Shown piece after piece: positions 51,890 through 60,163 of a stretch of 64,000 bases of DNA (position 1 is its first letter; every line of letters begins with the position of its first letter). The notes beneath the pieces are model-generated. The model ran no database searches. It was given only the letters and a program-made list of their open reading frames with translations, and was not told where the DNA came from. This DNA is from Candidatus Zixiibacteriota bacterium. GTDB taxonomy: Bacteria > Zixibacteria > MSB-5A5 > DSPP01. The stretch spans positions 43,918 through 107,917 of the forward strand of contig JAKEHY010000019.1 of the NCBI GenBank assembly GCA_022614805.1, written 5' to 3'. A program made the position numbers and the translations under genes.

Positions 51890-52611
51890 TAAATCGCCTC
51901 CCAGCGCTGGAAAACATCTTCGAGGTGAACGGCCACCTTCTCAATGGCTCCAAGAGCATACTTTTTGGCCTTGGCCAAATCAAAATCCAAATGCCCCTCC
52001 CCTTTCGTGTAGGTGATTATCGAGCCTGGATTGGGATAAGCTTCCAGACCCTCTTGGTGCAGGTAAATCATTTCCGGTTTGTAGCGCTCCTTTTTCACCA
52101 ACTCCGGCCAAAAGGCCAGAATGAAAGCGTTTTCATCCAAGGCGGCGTGTCCCCCCGACTCGCGATACACCTCCCGGCAGACCTCGGCCGCCAAAATCCA
52201 CCAATGCACCACGGCAATTTTCAACCCGGTGCGGTGGAATCCTTCCAATCCAACCTTGTTTAAGCTAGAACTGTTCCCGCCGTGGCCGTTCAAAATGACG
52301 ACTTTTCGGAATTTGTGGTCGGCGCAGGAATCCAGTATTTCGGAGAGGTAGGCCTCGAAGGCGGCCGGTTTGACGGTAAGGGAACCGGGATAGCCGTACA
52401 GCGAGCGGGTGAGACTGTAGGCAACGGCGGGCAAAACGACCGCTTTCAAGCGGTCGGCAATTTCCTCGGCGATTTTTTCCGGAATTAAAACGTCGGTCGC
52501 GAGCGAGGTGACGCCGTGGGCTTCGATAGTGCCGACCGGCAGAATCGCGGCATCCCGCCGGCCCGGAACGTTTTCGGAAAATTCCTGCCAGGTAAGGCGG
52601 GCCAGCTTCAT
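51889..52611 (-). CDS. Creatininase-family amidohydrolase
   Basis: The protein has 240 aa. Metal ligands are seen in LPVGTIEAHG (Glu, His), TDVLIPEKIAEEI (Asp), ILNGHGGNSSS (His) and SGGHAALDENAFIL (His, Glu). The family includes creatininase, the MftE peptidase and archaeal FAPy deformylase, which acts in riboflavin and F420 synthesis. Being wedged between ribA and a DUF2064 gene, with overlaps on both sides, a role in the riboflavin/deazaflavin branch is worth considering (inference). True creatinine use is unlikely in this context. Confidence 0.82.
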   Translation of the reverse strand: MKLARLTWQEFSENVPGRRDAAILPVGTIEAHGVTSLATDVLIPEKIAEEIADRLKAVVLPAVAYSLTRSLYGYPGSLTVKPAAFEAYLSEILDSCADHKFRKVVILNGHGGNSSSLNKVGLEGFHRTGLKIAVVHWWILAAEVCREVYRESGGHAALDENAFILAFWPELVKKERYKPEMIYLHQEGLEAYPNPGSIITYTKGEGHLDFDLAKAKKYALGAIEKVAVHLEDVFQRWEAI

Positions 52612-53342
52612 TCCGCCTTCAATACTCTGGCCAGCACGTCCTCGGTATGCTTCAGGCTTTTTTCATCCCCCGCCAGCCGCAACTGGTTGATGTCCCGCAC
52701 CAGAAATTCCAAATCGTCGGTGGTGTCCACGTCATACCACAGTTCCAGCTCTTCCCATTCCAGCCCGAGTTTTTTTAACCGTTCGACCGTTTCGCGGTAC
52801 ACCCCACCCGTCCCCCAGGGGATGTTTTCGAAAAGTTGGGGATGAAGTTTTTTCAGCCCCAAAAGATAGTAGCCGCCATCCAAGGTGGGGCCCAAAACGA
52901 CGTCTTTTTTGTGCAGCACTTTGAAGGCCCGGTCCAGGGTCTTTTTGGGCAGGCTGGGGCTGTCGATGCCGATGACGACGACTTCCTTATACCCTTCCTG
53001 AAAAACTTGCCGGAAGGTTTTTTCCAGCCGTTCTCCCAACTGCCGGCCGCGCTGGTCGATTAACACCAGTTTCTCCTTCAAAAATTCCCGTTTCTTTCCC
53101 TTAAGTTCGGCGGCGAAGCTGGTCAACAACTCGTTTAAGTGGACTTTGGGGCCGTTGGCCAGACAGGCAACGTACAGATGCCCCACTTCGGCGGAGAATG
53201 CCAAGTGCAGGGTGTCCAAAACGAAGGCTTGGTACAAATCCAGGGTGTCCCGGGCGGAAAGGTCTTGGTTCAAACGGGTTTTGACCTTCCCTTCCTCCGG
53301 TTCCCGGGCCAAAACCACCAATGCGCGTTCAGAATTGTTCAT
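52608..53342 (-). CDS. DUF2064 / TIGR04282-type nucleotidyl- or glycosyltransferase
   Basis: The protein has 244 aa. The GT-A-like start LVVLAREPEEGKVKTRLN, the central VVVIGIDSPSLPKKTLD and the LGPTLDGGYYLLGL motif are the family's three conserved blocks; WYDVDTTDDLEFL closes it. Members occur in arsenosugar synthesis and related pathways. The stop/start overlap with the creatininase gene (ATGA) shows an operon of three. The exact reaction is not known. Confidence 0.83.
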   Translation of the reverse strand: MNNSERALVVLAREPEEGKVKTRLNQDLSARDTLDLYQAFVLDTLHLAFSAEVGHLYVACLANGPKVHLNELLTSFAAELKGKKREFLKEKLVLIDQRGRQLGERLEKTFRQVFQEGYKEVVVIGIDSPSLPKKTLDRAFKVLHKKDVVLGPTLDGGYYLLGLKKLHPQLFENIPWGTGGVYRETVERLKKLGLEWEELELWYDVDTTDDLEFLVRDINQLRLAGDEKSLKHTEDVLARVLKAE

Positions 53343-53463
53343 AACCAGCCCGCCTTTAATCTAACGTCCCGGAAAGATAAATCAACCCCTTTCGGCGCCA
53401 GCGGCGAATTCAAAACAATCATCGAAAAACACCCCCTGCTCGCTCCAATGCATCGGGGCGAGC

Positions 53464-53484
53464 GTCCCCCTTATCAAGGGGGAC
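53464..53484. repeat. GTCCCCCTT/AAGGGGGAC palindrome
   Basis: Perfect 9-bp arms with loop ATC, directly after a GCTCGC/GCGAGC inverted repeat (53438-53463). In the gap between the DUF2064 gene (start side) and the anti-sigma gene. No gene lies in 53343-53528. Confidence 0.6.
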
Positions 53485-53528
53485 AGGAAGAAAAAGTCGA
53501 ATAAAAATTGAGGATTGGAAATTAAAGT

Positions 53529-54311
53529 TTAAACCGACCAGGTAAAATCGAGAAGCTCTTTTTCCGAGCACTTCCCGACGCTGCAGCAAAGCATACCGTC
53601 CCAGACCCAGAAAACCATCCGCACCCCTTCATGCTCGGCAAGGACATATTCCCTGCCTTCGTACAAGTATTTTTCCCCCTCGGGCAAAGACTCTTCTATC
53701 TCCTTGCAAATTAAAAGTGAGAGGGGGTTACCGTTTGCCCCGGCCAGATACAGACAGGCGGTCGGCCGGCCGTTCCAGCTGGCTGCGTGGAAGGCCTTCA
53801 GACGGGAGGCAATGTTTTTTAGGTGGTTAAGTTCCGGGTCGAAACCCAATTGGGCGGCCAGAACGGCGTTGACGGAATCGAGGGAGATGCCCGGCGGCAG
53901 AATGCGGTTCCCCACAGTAAGGTGATTCTGATGCTCGGCGGCCGCCTGGAGAACCAAGGGGTTATCGGAAGAGGTCAAATCCGGCAGACCGAAGGCGAAA
54001 AACAAAACCACGGCGGCCGCCGCCGTTGCCACACCCCCCCATAGCCAGAGGCGCTTGGCCCTCGAGGTTTCCACCGGCGGCCGGGAAGCAATCTGGGCCA
54101 GTTCGGCCAGAATCCGCACCTTCAGTTTTTCGGCCTGGGGCGAGGCGGCCATCCGCTGGCGCACCAATTCTTTAATTTTGAATTCCACATCGAAGGCGTC
54201 GAAGCAGTGTCCGCAGATTTTGAGGTGGGCTTCCACTTCCGCCATCGTCTGGCCATCCAGTTCCCGGTCGACGTATTCGTACAGGTATTGCGCGGCTTTA
54301 CTGCAGTCCAT
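53529..54311 (-). CDS. Anti-sigma factor with zinc-finger domain
   Basis: The protein has 260 aa. N-terminal ZAS motif HLKICGHC (H-x3-C-x2-C, ~29-36), one transmembrane helix at ~89-107 (LWLWGGVATAAAAVVLFFA) and a ~150-residue extracytoplasmic domain with two paired cysteine sites (LICKEIEE, LCCSVGKC). It overlaps the sigma gene by 1 nt and would sequester that ECF factor at the membrane. The thiols in the outer domain could sense redox or metal (inference). Confidence 0.87.
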   Translation of the reverse strand: MDCSKAAQYLYEYVDRELDGQTMAEVEAHLKICGHCFDAFDVEFKIKELVRQRMAASPQAEKLKVRILAELAQIASRPPVETSRAKRLWLWGGVATAAAAVVLFFAFGLPDLTSSDNPLVLQAAAEHQNHLTVGNRILPPGISLDSVNAVLAAQLGFDPELNHLKNIASRLKAFHAASWNGRPTACLYLAGANGNPLSLLICKEIEESLPEGEKYLYEGREYVLAEHEGVRMVFWVWDGMLCCSVGKCSEKELLDFTWSV

Positions 54312-54886
54312 TACTCGCTTTTTTCCTTTGCAAACCCCGACTTCTTGGCGAATTCCCAGAGCATTTTTTGCAACAGCTTGCGGCCCCGGTGCAGCCGGGA
54401 CTTTACGGTTCCCAATTCGATGCCCAAAATTTCCGCCACTTCCTGATAGGAAAAACCTTCCACAAAATTCAGCAATACCACCATCTTAAACTCTTCCGGC
54501 AGGCGGTCCAAAGCCCGCTGGACTTCGTCGCCGTATAATTTATCAAACAGCTCCTTCTCCGGATTGGTTCCATTTTTTTGGGCCTCGCCGGCGAGCTTGC
54601 TGTAGAGGGAGAACTCCTCGATGTCGTCAAAGGAGGTTTCCTCCGGGCGCTTGGCTTTGTCCCGGTAGGAGTTGATGAACAAGTTGGTCATTATTTTGAA
54701 AAGCCAGGCGCGGATGTTGGTCCCCCGTTCAAAGCGGTCGAAGAAGCGGTAGGCCTTAAGGTAGGTTTCCTGCACCAAATCTTCCGCATCGGAGGAATTG
54801 CGGGTCATTCGCGCGGCCGTGCGCAACAGCGCATCGGCGTGCGGCATTGCCAGTTGCTCGAATTCCTTGTGGTCTTGACCGGCCAT
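54311..54886 (-). CDS. ECF-type RNA polymerase sigma factor (RpoE-like)
   Basis: The protein has 191 aa. Region 2 (~25-95) includes DAEDLVQETYLKAYRFFDRF and NIRAWLFKIMTNLFINSYR. Region 4 (~135-185) includes RLPEEFKMVVLLNFVEGFSYQEVAEILG and GTVKSRLHRGRKLLQ. A typical autoregulated stress sigma, divergent from the zincin gene at 55010. The 123-nt intergenic region is GC-rich and I see no certain promoter motif. Confidence 0.94.
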   Translation of the reverse strand: MAGQDHKEFEQLAMPHADALLRTAARMTRNSSDAEDLVQETYLKAYRFFDRFERGTNIRAWLFKIMTNLFINSYRDKAKRPEETSFDDIEEFSLYSKLAGEAQKNGTNPEKELFDKLYGDEVQRALDRLPEEFKMVVLLNFVEGFSYQEVAEILGIELGTVKSRLHRGRKLLQKMLWEFAKKSGFAKEKSE

Positions 54887-55009
54887 AACCGTTCGGCGGA
54901 AAGGTAGGCTGTCACGGGAGAAAAGTAAAGCAGCGGGGCGGGCCGCCCGCCGCCCAACCGACGCGCGGCGTGAAACTTTCCTTCAAAAAACCCATATCTT
55001 CCGTGAAGG

Positions 55010-55375
55010 ATGAAACCGGCCGAATTCGAACAGGTCGTCAAAGAGGCGCTCGTCCGGCTGCCGCAAAAACTGCGGAGGAAAATCGAGAACGTGCAAATCG
55101 TGGTCCGAAATGCGCGCCGGCCAAAACGGCGCCCGGGCGCCCCCGACGAACGGGAGCTCTATGGACTGTACACGGGAACGCCCCTTCCCCACCGCCGGGA
55201 CGACGAGCCGGCACGGCTGCCGGACACGGTTATCCTTTTCAAAAACACCATCGAAAAGGACTTTGAGAAAGACCGGGCCGGAATGATACGATGCATACAA
55301 GAGACGGTGCTCCACGAGTTGGGGCACTATTTTGGGTTTGACGACGAAGACCTGGAGAAGTTGGGGATTGGGTGA
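55010..55375 (+). CDS. Small zincin-like metallopeptidase-family protein (DUF1025 type)
   Basis: The protein has 121 aa, the usual size. The zinc site is HELGHYFGFDDEDLEKLG (HExxH plus a downstream Asp). DTVILFKNTIEKDF is the family's central strand. The function of these small cytosolic zincins is unknown. It sits divergent to the ECF sigma operon and ahead of a lipoprotein gene. Confidence 0.85.
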   Translation: MKPAEFEQVVKEALVRLPQKLRRKIENVQIVVRNARRPKRRPGAPDERELYGLYTGTPLPHRRDDEPARLPDTVILFKNTIEKDFEKDRAGMIRCIQETVLHELGHYFGFDDEDLEKLGIG

Positions 55376-55501
55376 CTGGTGGGCAGACGCACCGGTTTGC
55401 CCCTTCGCTGTGGGGGTCGATTGAGCTATATTCGCCCCTATGCGGCTTTGTCCCAAACGCAAGCAACGGTTCGCAAACAAAAGCCGGTGGATGGGAAGCA
55501 A

Positions 55502-56053
55502 ATGAAAATCGTTTCGGTTTTGCTCCTTTGCCTGCTGGTCAGCTGCGGGCGTTCCGGGAGGGTGCGGATGAGCGGCGAAGAGAGCCACTTTGTCCGGGAG
55601 GGAAAACCGGAGAGGCAGCAGGAATGGCTCCTCCAGGAGGCGGTCGCCAGTTCCAAGCAAGCGGCAAGCTTTCGGCTGAAAAACGAGCGGAAAAGAGAGC
55701 CGGATGTCGAGTTCAGGTATTACCTGGACGAGTTGGGCCAGGCCCGGGCGTACGAAATTTGGGCAGTGGGCGGGAAGAGACAAAAATGGTACGTGTTCGA
55801 GACCCCCTGGCCTTTTCCCCGGGAACGGTTCGAGCGGGACTGGGTCTTTCGGCACTTTGCGTCCGAACTGAACCTGCCAGCCGACTCCGCCACCCTTGTG
55901 CTCCCTTATCTGGGACCGGCCGACCCCTACCGGCTGCCGGCCTGGCACATCTGGTCGGACGGTGGGGAGTGGTATTTGTTCATCGATTCCGGCTACCTGA
56001 TGCACCGCGAAAGAATCCTGCAGGAAAAAACGGGGCAGCCCGAAGAGAGGTAA
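55502..56053 (+). CDS. Predicted lipoprotein, function unknown
   Basis: The protein has 183 aa from ATG 55502 (MKIVSVLLLCLLVSCG). Lipobox LVSC places the lipid on Cys15; GGGAAG lies upstream. Earlier in-frame codons have no signal sequence and are not used. The mature part is charged and probably alpha/beta with a WHIWSDGGEWYLF stretch near the end. No family is recognised. Confidence 0.7.
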   Translation: MKIVSVLLLCLLVSCGRSGRVRMSGEESHFVREGKPERQQEWLLQEAVASSKQAASFRLKNERKREPDVEFRYYLDELGQARAYEIWAVGGKRQKWYVFETPWPFPRERFERDWVFRHFASELNLPADSATLVLPYLGPADPYRLPAWHIWSDGGEWYLFIDSGYLMHRERILQEKTGQPEER

Positions 56054-56129
56054 AACCGTTAAACCGAAAAAAACCATGCAGAAATATTGAAAGATTCACA
56101 CCGCCCATCAAAGACCAACCGAGGGAAAT

Positions 56130-57041
56130 ATGAGAACGATAGCGTGCGCACTGACGGTTTTTTTGTGGTTTCCTCCCGCTAATACGATGGCCGAACGGCA
56201 GTCCTCGTTTGAAAAAGAAATCCAGCAGTACGCCAAAGAATTCGGCGGCCGGGTGGGGGTGGCCGCCAAATCGATGGCAACCGGCGAAAGCATACTGATT
56301 AACGCCGACACGCTTTTCCCGACTGCCAGCGTAATCAAATTGCCCGTTTTGGTGGAATTGTTTTACCAATTTCACGGGGGGAAGCTTTCACCCGGTCAAC
56401 CGATTGCCCTCTTGGACAGCGTAAAGAAGCCCGGCTCCGGCATTTTGCAATTTCTTCACGGCGGCCAGACCCTTCAACTCATCGATATCGCCACTTTGAT
56501 GATTATTTTGAGCGACAACACGGCAACCAACTACGTCATCGACCAATTGGGCAACCAGCACGATGAAAAACTTGAGGCCGTGAACAACCGGATGCGCTCT
56601 TTAGGCTTGAAGAATACCAAGCTGCTCAACAAACTTTATTCCTTTGCCACCAAGAAGAAAACGGAAGAAGCCCAGCGGTTTGGAATCGGGGTGAGTTGCC
56701 CAAAGGATATGATGGTGCTGTTGGAAAAAATTGTTCGCGGTGACATCATCAGCAAGTCTTCGTCTGATTCCATCATCGCGATTATGCGCAAACAGCAGGA
56801 CTTTCAGCAAGCTGCGCGGCTTTTGCCGTTTGCCGAAGACACGACCCTCTGGATTGCCAACAAAACCGGCTCGTTGGACGACCGGAAAATAGACGCGGGC
56901 ATTGTATCTTCGTCCAGGGGAACGTACGTCTTTGCCATATTTTGCGATAATTCCCAGGACTTGGGAGAGCATCTGGATAACAAGGCCACTTTGGCCGTGG
57001 CCAAAATTTCCCGGCTTTTGTATGACCACTTTATTAGATAG
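56130..57041 (+). CDS. Class A beta-lactamase-fold serine hydrolase
   Basis: The protein has 303 aa with a signal peptide (~1-22). The active-site motifs are S67-V-I-K70, S128-D-N130 and K245-T-G247, in normal order and spacing. The omega-loop Glu166 motif (ExxLN) is not visible; the region reads NTKLLNKLYSF. Without it deacylation of penicillins would be poor, so it may be a DD-peptidase-like or cell-wall hydrolase rather than a true resistance enzyme. It lies alone after the lipoprotein gene. Confidence 0.85.
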   Translation: MRTIACALTVFLWFPPANTMAERQSSFEKEIQQYAKEFGGRVGVAAKSMATGESILINADTLFPTASVIKLPVLVELFYQFHGGKLSPGQPIALLDSVKKPGSGILQFLHGGQTLQLIDIATLMIILSDNTATNYVIDQLGNQHDEKLEAVNNRMRSLGLKNTKLLNKLYSFATKKKTEEAQRFGIGVSCPKDMMVLLEKIVRGDIISKSSSDSIIAIMRKQQDFQQAARLLPFAEDTTLWIANKTGSLDDRKIDAGIVSSSRGTYVFAIFCDNSQDLGEHLDNKATLAVAKISRLLYDHFIR

Positions 57042-57352
57042 GAGTCCGAGTGGCCGCCAAAGCCTGTCAACCGCTCCTAAAATTCCATTTTCACCAATTG
57101 GTCATAACACCCGGACAAAAGAAATAGTTCGTTCAATCTTGACAGGCAAAGAGAGTTGCCTATTTTACCGGCAGTTATATAAAAGCATTCCCGGAAGTAC
57201 GGTTTCGAGGGGGAACCCGCAGAAGGGAGAGAGCATCTTTTTATTTAGAAAGGAGGTGCTAAACTTTAACGGTCCCATAGAAAGCCCTTAGGGGGTGTAT
57301 GCCTTTTGTGTCCAAACAGAGAGGCATCACAAAGCAAAAAGGAGGATTAAAA
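57042..57352 (+). promoter_or_regulatory. Long leader with promoter and inner inverted repeat (57139-57166)
   Basis: TTGACA (57139-57144), 16-nt spacer and TATTTT (57161-57166). The spacer carries a perfect inverted repeat AGGCAA/TTGCCT (57144-57161), positioned like an operator. Further down, an AAAGGAGGTG at about 57247-57256 is not followed by a start codon. The transcript leader to the ATG at 57353 would be ~185 nt. No gene was found in the stretch. Confidence 0.5.
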
Positions 57353-57793
57353 ATGAAATCGAGAGCCTTAGCCATATTGGCCGTAGTTGCGGTCGGTCTT
57401 GTGTTTCTAACATACCCTTTCAAAAATGCTCAGGCCGAACCTGGAACGGTTGTTAGCATAAGCGGCAACGTCACTTTGGCTGAAGGGTTCACGCTCCAAG
57501 TTGGAGCTACCGCTTCGGGGCCGTCGAACGCCCTGGTTGGACAGGGATTCGATTCCCCATTTCGCGGCAATCCTACGGCTACCACCCCTCCCGGATACTG
57601 CCGATTTCCTTTAACCGGCTCGGCGAGCGGAAATGTGGTCAGCTTAAGCGGGAACGTCAGTTTTTCGAACGACCCGTCCAACCTTGGGGTGGCGGTGAGC
57701 ATAACGGCTGATGCCTCAACCAGTGCAATAACCTTTGTTTTCGGGCCGTTCACTCTGACGGACACCGGCTCCGTGGTTATAGCCCACGAATAG
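57353..57793 (+). CDS. Small exported beta-rich protein, function unknown
   Basis: The protein has 146 aa from ATG 57353, with AAAAAGGAGG upstream; 18 in-frame codons before it lack any signal. The signal peptide ends ...KNAQAE (~28). The mature part contains two related stretches (VVSISGNVTLAEGF and VVSLSGNVSFSNDP), which suggest a short repeated beta-hairpin. A Cys lies in GYCRFPL. No known family. The gene ends before a strong bidirectional terminator. Confidence 0.7.
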   Translation: MKSRALAILAVVAVGLVFLTYPFKNAQAEPGTVVSISGNVTLAEGFTLQVGATASGPSNALVGQGFDSPFRGNPTATTPPGYCRFPLTGSASGNVVSLSGNVSFSNDPSNLGVAVSITADASTSAITFVFGPFTLTDTGSVVIAHE

Positions 57794-57836
57794 ATTGTGA
57801 ATGGGCCTCATCGGATGGGGCCAGCCTGTTTGAAAT

Positions 57837-57866
57837 AAAAAGCCCCCGAGATTTCGGGGGCTTTTT
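57837..57866. terminator. Bidirectional rho-independent terminator
   Basis: 9-bp stem AGCCCCCGA/TCGGGGGCT, 4-nt loop GATT, with AAAA before and TTTT after, so it works in both directions. It separates the convergent exported-protein gene and the metal cluster's last gene. Confidence 0.9.
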
Positions 57867-57881
57867 CACTTTTACGAAAAA

Positions 57882-58268
57882 CTACTTCACTTCCTCAACC
57901 GACTCCACGGCGATAGACGGACTTCCGCCAAAGTTGGAAACTTTGCCGGTTACCTTCACCTGCTTGTTCACCAACGGCGTAAGCAAATCGCGGTGCTTAC
58001 TGGACATCATCTGGCTCGAGACGGCCACGTACAGCTTCTTGTCCTTGGTTAAAATGCCAATCGGCAGACCATTTTTCAAACAGGTCTCCGCGCATTCCTG
58101 ATGGTCGCCGCCCAGCATCGTCCCTTTGGACTTCGAGCAACACTCGTAGTCCACCACTTGACCTGTGATGGTTTTCAGCGGCTCCTCCTTCTTGCCTTTT
58201 TCCTGGGCCCAAACGAGACCAAAAAGCGCTATGGAGAGCGCCAGGATCGTCACTGCTACCTTTTTCAT
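57882..58268 (-). CDS. Exported Cys-rich OB-like protein of the metal cluster
   Basis: The protein has 128 aa with a signal peptide (~1-21, ending VWAQ). The mature part begins with a strand TITGQVVDYECCSKSKG, then GGDHQECAETCLKNGLPIG, giving four cysteines and a His. The later LLTPLVNKQVKVTGKVSNFGG resembles an OB-fold strand pair. The Cys set and its position as the last gene of a metal operon suggest periplasmic metal or thiol handling. Very strong AAGGAGGTGATT ribosome-binding site. Family not recognised. Confidence 0.75.
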   Translation of the reverse strand: MKKVAVTILALSIALFGLVWAQEKGKKEEPLKTITGQVVDYECCSKSKGTMLGGDHQECAETCLKNGLPIGILTKDKKLYVAVSSQMMSSKHRDLLTPLVNKQVKVTGKVSNFGGSPSIAVESVEEVK

Positions 58269-58349
58269 TCAATCACCTCCTTCGTTGTGTCAAAGATTCA
58301 ACGTTGATTTTTTTGCGCTATCTCAAATAAAAGAACTAAATGCAGATAT

Positions 58350-58811
58350 TTAGGCCATGCGTGGCTGGGCGACTGGTTGCGTACCGTAAATAAGACCAAG
58401 TATGGCTCCATAGATTATGTGGCCCATCAAACTGCCGAACACGGTTATAAACGGCTGCAGGGTTTTGCTGGCAAAGAATCCGGCACCCATTATCGGCATC
58501 ACCATTGCCTGCGCCAGAAACCAGAGGATTAGACCCCACAGGATACCTTTTACAACGGGAGCACCCGGAAAACGGCTGTAAAGCAGGAAGGCAAAAATTA
58601 GGGGAAAGATGACCGTTCCATTCACAAAATGAATCAACATACCCATAAGCCAAGACCCACTCATTGCTGCGGGCATCCCTCCTCCCAGCATTCCGCCAAG
58701 CATCGATGCAATGTCCATTTTGGGCATCCCCATCATCGGGGCGATGTACATCAGCATCGTCATCGCCAGCGTGGCGACGAATCCTGCCAATAAAGCTTTT
58801 TTGAAACTCAC
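58350..58811 (-). CDS. DUF6789-like membrane protein
   Basis: The protein has 153 aa from GTG 58811 (AGGAGG upstream), with four transmembrane helices. The Met-rich opening LAMTMLMYIAPMMGMPKMDIASMLGG and the GSLMGHIIYGAILGLIYG end resemble the DUF6789/YagU-like group. Met-rich membrane segments can bind soft metals, which would suit the neighbourhood (inference). Function unknown. Confidence 0.75.
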   Translation of the reverse strand: MSFKKALLAGFVATLAMTMLMYIAPMMGMPKMDIASMLGGMLGGGMPAAMSGSWLMGMLIHFVNGTVIFPLIFAFLLYSRFPGAPVVKGILWGLILWFLAQAMVMPIMGAGFFASKTLQPFITVFGSLMGHIIYGAILGLIYGTQPVAQPRMA

Positions 58812-58937
58812 AAAACCTCCTTCTCCGTTACCTTGTTGTGCATTCTTTCCTTCGAATCCTTGTTGCTTAAAACCACATCGGCCAATTTCCTGTTCCCTGA
58901 TTTTGAAAAATCTTTTGAGGCCTTCGGCGCGGCAGCG

Positions 58938-59093
58938 TTATTTTTTCCTTCCGCAGCATTCCTCAAACTTTTCGCCGGAACCGCACGGGCAGAGACTGCC
59001 GGATGTCGGAATCTTCTTTTCGGTCTTTTTTCCGCAGTATTCTCCGTAGGAATGTCCCGAACCACAGGTACAGGTATCGTTACTATGTGGCAT
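58938..59093 (-). CDS. 51-residue protein with two SEC-C zinc-binding motifs
   Basis: A short frame preceded by AAGGAGGTGAGG. It encodes CTCGSGHSYGEYCG near residue 8 and CPCGSGEKFEECCG near 36. Both are SEC-C motifs (CxCxSx~8C[CH]), the zinc knuckle known from the SecA C-terminus and YchJ. Two such motifs in 51 residues leave almost no other sequence. A role in metal or protein binding within the cluster is likely. A longer overlapping frame (58808-59212) is a shadow. Confidence 0.8.
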   Translation of the reverse strand: MPHSNDTCTCGSGHSYGEYCGKKTEKKIPTSGSLCPCGSGEKFEECCGRKK

Positions 59094-59141
59094 ATTCCCT
59101 CACCTCCTTCAACGTTTGATAAAATGTATTTGTCGAGAAAC

Positions 59142-59531
59142 TTACTCACTTGCCGGAACGGTGCAGCAACTGGGATCAGGCGAAGGACCCTGGTGCTCAA
59201 CCAATTCCTCATAAGCGGCCAGGGCCTTGAGTGCCCATTCTTCGCCGGGGCAGCCCTGCATAGTCATCGCCACGTTGAGGAACTCGACCAGTTCCTCTTT
59301 GGTGGCGCCCGACTTTCCGGCCCATTCCACATAGGCCCGGATGCAGGGTTCGCAGCGGATGGCGACCGAAATCGCGGCAGCGGTCAAGAGTTTGTATTTG
59401 CCCAAAACTTTGCCGTCCGCATATGCCGCCTGACGCATCCGCACGATGCCGGAGGTCACTTGCGGAGACAGCTTGCGCAATTCGGCGTTGATGTCTTTGG
59501 TGCTTTCTCTGGATGTCAAAGTTAAAGCCAT
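59142..59531 (-). CDS. AhpD-like carboxymuconolactone-decarboxylase-family protein
   Basis: The protein has 129 aa. The redox site is C60-E-P-C63 in AIRCEPCIRAYVEWAGKSGA, where AhpD-type proteins have CxxC. The helical bundle around it (EELVEFLNVAMTMQGCPG) fits the CMD fold. Both cysteines are normal cysteines here. In AhpD the pair reduces a peroxiredoxin through lipoyl or thioredoxin systems. A CC pair near the C-terminus (PSCCTVP) may add metal binding. It follows merTP by 11 nt. Confidence 0.88.
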   Translation of the reverse strand: MALTLTSRESTKDINAELRKLSPQVTSGIVRMRQAAYADGKVLGKYKLLTAAAISVAIRCEPCIRAYVEWAGKSGATKEELVEFLNVAMTMQGCPGEEWALKALAAYEELVEHQGPSPDPSCCTVPASE

Positions 59532-59542
59532 TTAATCCTCCT

Positions 59543-60139
59543 TTAATTTGTTTTCTCTGGTTTGGAGACGACCTTGTATCCCGACTTCTCCACGGCTAAC
59601 TTCAATCGATTCTTTTCGACCGAATCCGAAACCTTTACCACTGCTTTGCCTTCCTCCCAATTAACCTCTGCATCCACCACGCCGGGAACGCCGACAAGGG
59701 CGTTCTTCACATTCTGGGCGCACCCTTCGCAGGTCATCCCGGATATTCCCAATTCCACGGTTTGTGAAGCTTGAGTCGCTTGAATCACGGGGGCTTTGGT
59801 AGCGCCGATGCCCAGAGCCGGTCCCCACTGGGGATAAAAAGCCAGTGCAACGGCAAAAACTGCCACTGTCCAGAGAGTGATTTTCTGGGTCCTGCCCGCA
59901 GTTTTGACCTTGCAAGTTCCATCTTCGCAAGCAACCTCTCTTTTACGGTAGGTTAAAAAGAAAGCCAGCCCCAAAAAACCAAAGGTGACCATCATAAACA
60001 ACGGCCGCCACTTTTCCAGCGCGACGGCGAAGCCGAAGCTGCCGAAACCCAATAGCGAAAAAACCAAAGGCCCGATACAGCAAGCCGAAGCCACCAGTCC
60101 CGATAGTATTGAACCGCCTTTAATCCATCCTGTACGCAT
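59543..60139 (-). CDS. merTP: MerT-MerP fusion, mercuric ion transporter
   Basis: The protein has 198 aa. The MerT part has three transmembrane helices and the paired cysteines C20-C21 (ASACCIGPL) of helix 1; C71 and C76 lie in the loop (ACEDGTC). The C-terminal MerP/HMA domain (~127-195) has the metal site GMTC137EGC140. MerT takes Hg(II) through the inner membrane, and MerP hands it over in the periplasm; a fused form is known in FCB bacteria. No merA reductase is in the window. Ribosome site TAGGAGG. Copper transport is the alternative, given CsoR upstream. Confidence 0.9.
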   Translation of the reverse strand: MRTGWIKGGSILSGLVASACCIGPLVFSLLGFGSFGFAVALEKWRPLFMMVTFGFLGLAFFLTYRKREVACEDGTCKVKTAGRTQKITLWTVAVFAVALAFYPQWGPALGIGATKAPVIQATQASQTVELGISGMTCEGCAQNVKNALVGVPGVVDAEVNWEEGKAVVKVSDSVEKNRLKLAVEKSGYKVVSKPEKTN

Positions 60140-60163
60140 ATCTCATCCTCCTAAAAAATGTGG

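Noticed and set aside
58808-59212. 134-aa minus-strand frame across the SEC-C gene
   Set aside because: Low-complexity basic protein without domain features. The SEC-C frame has the ribosome site and perfect motifs.
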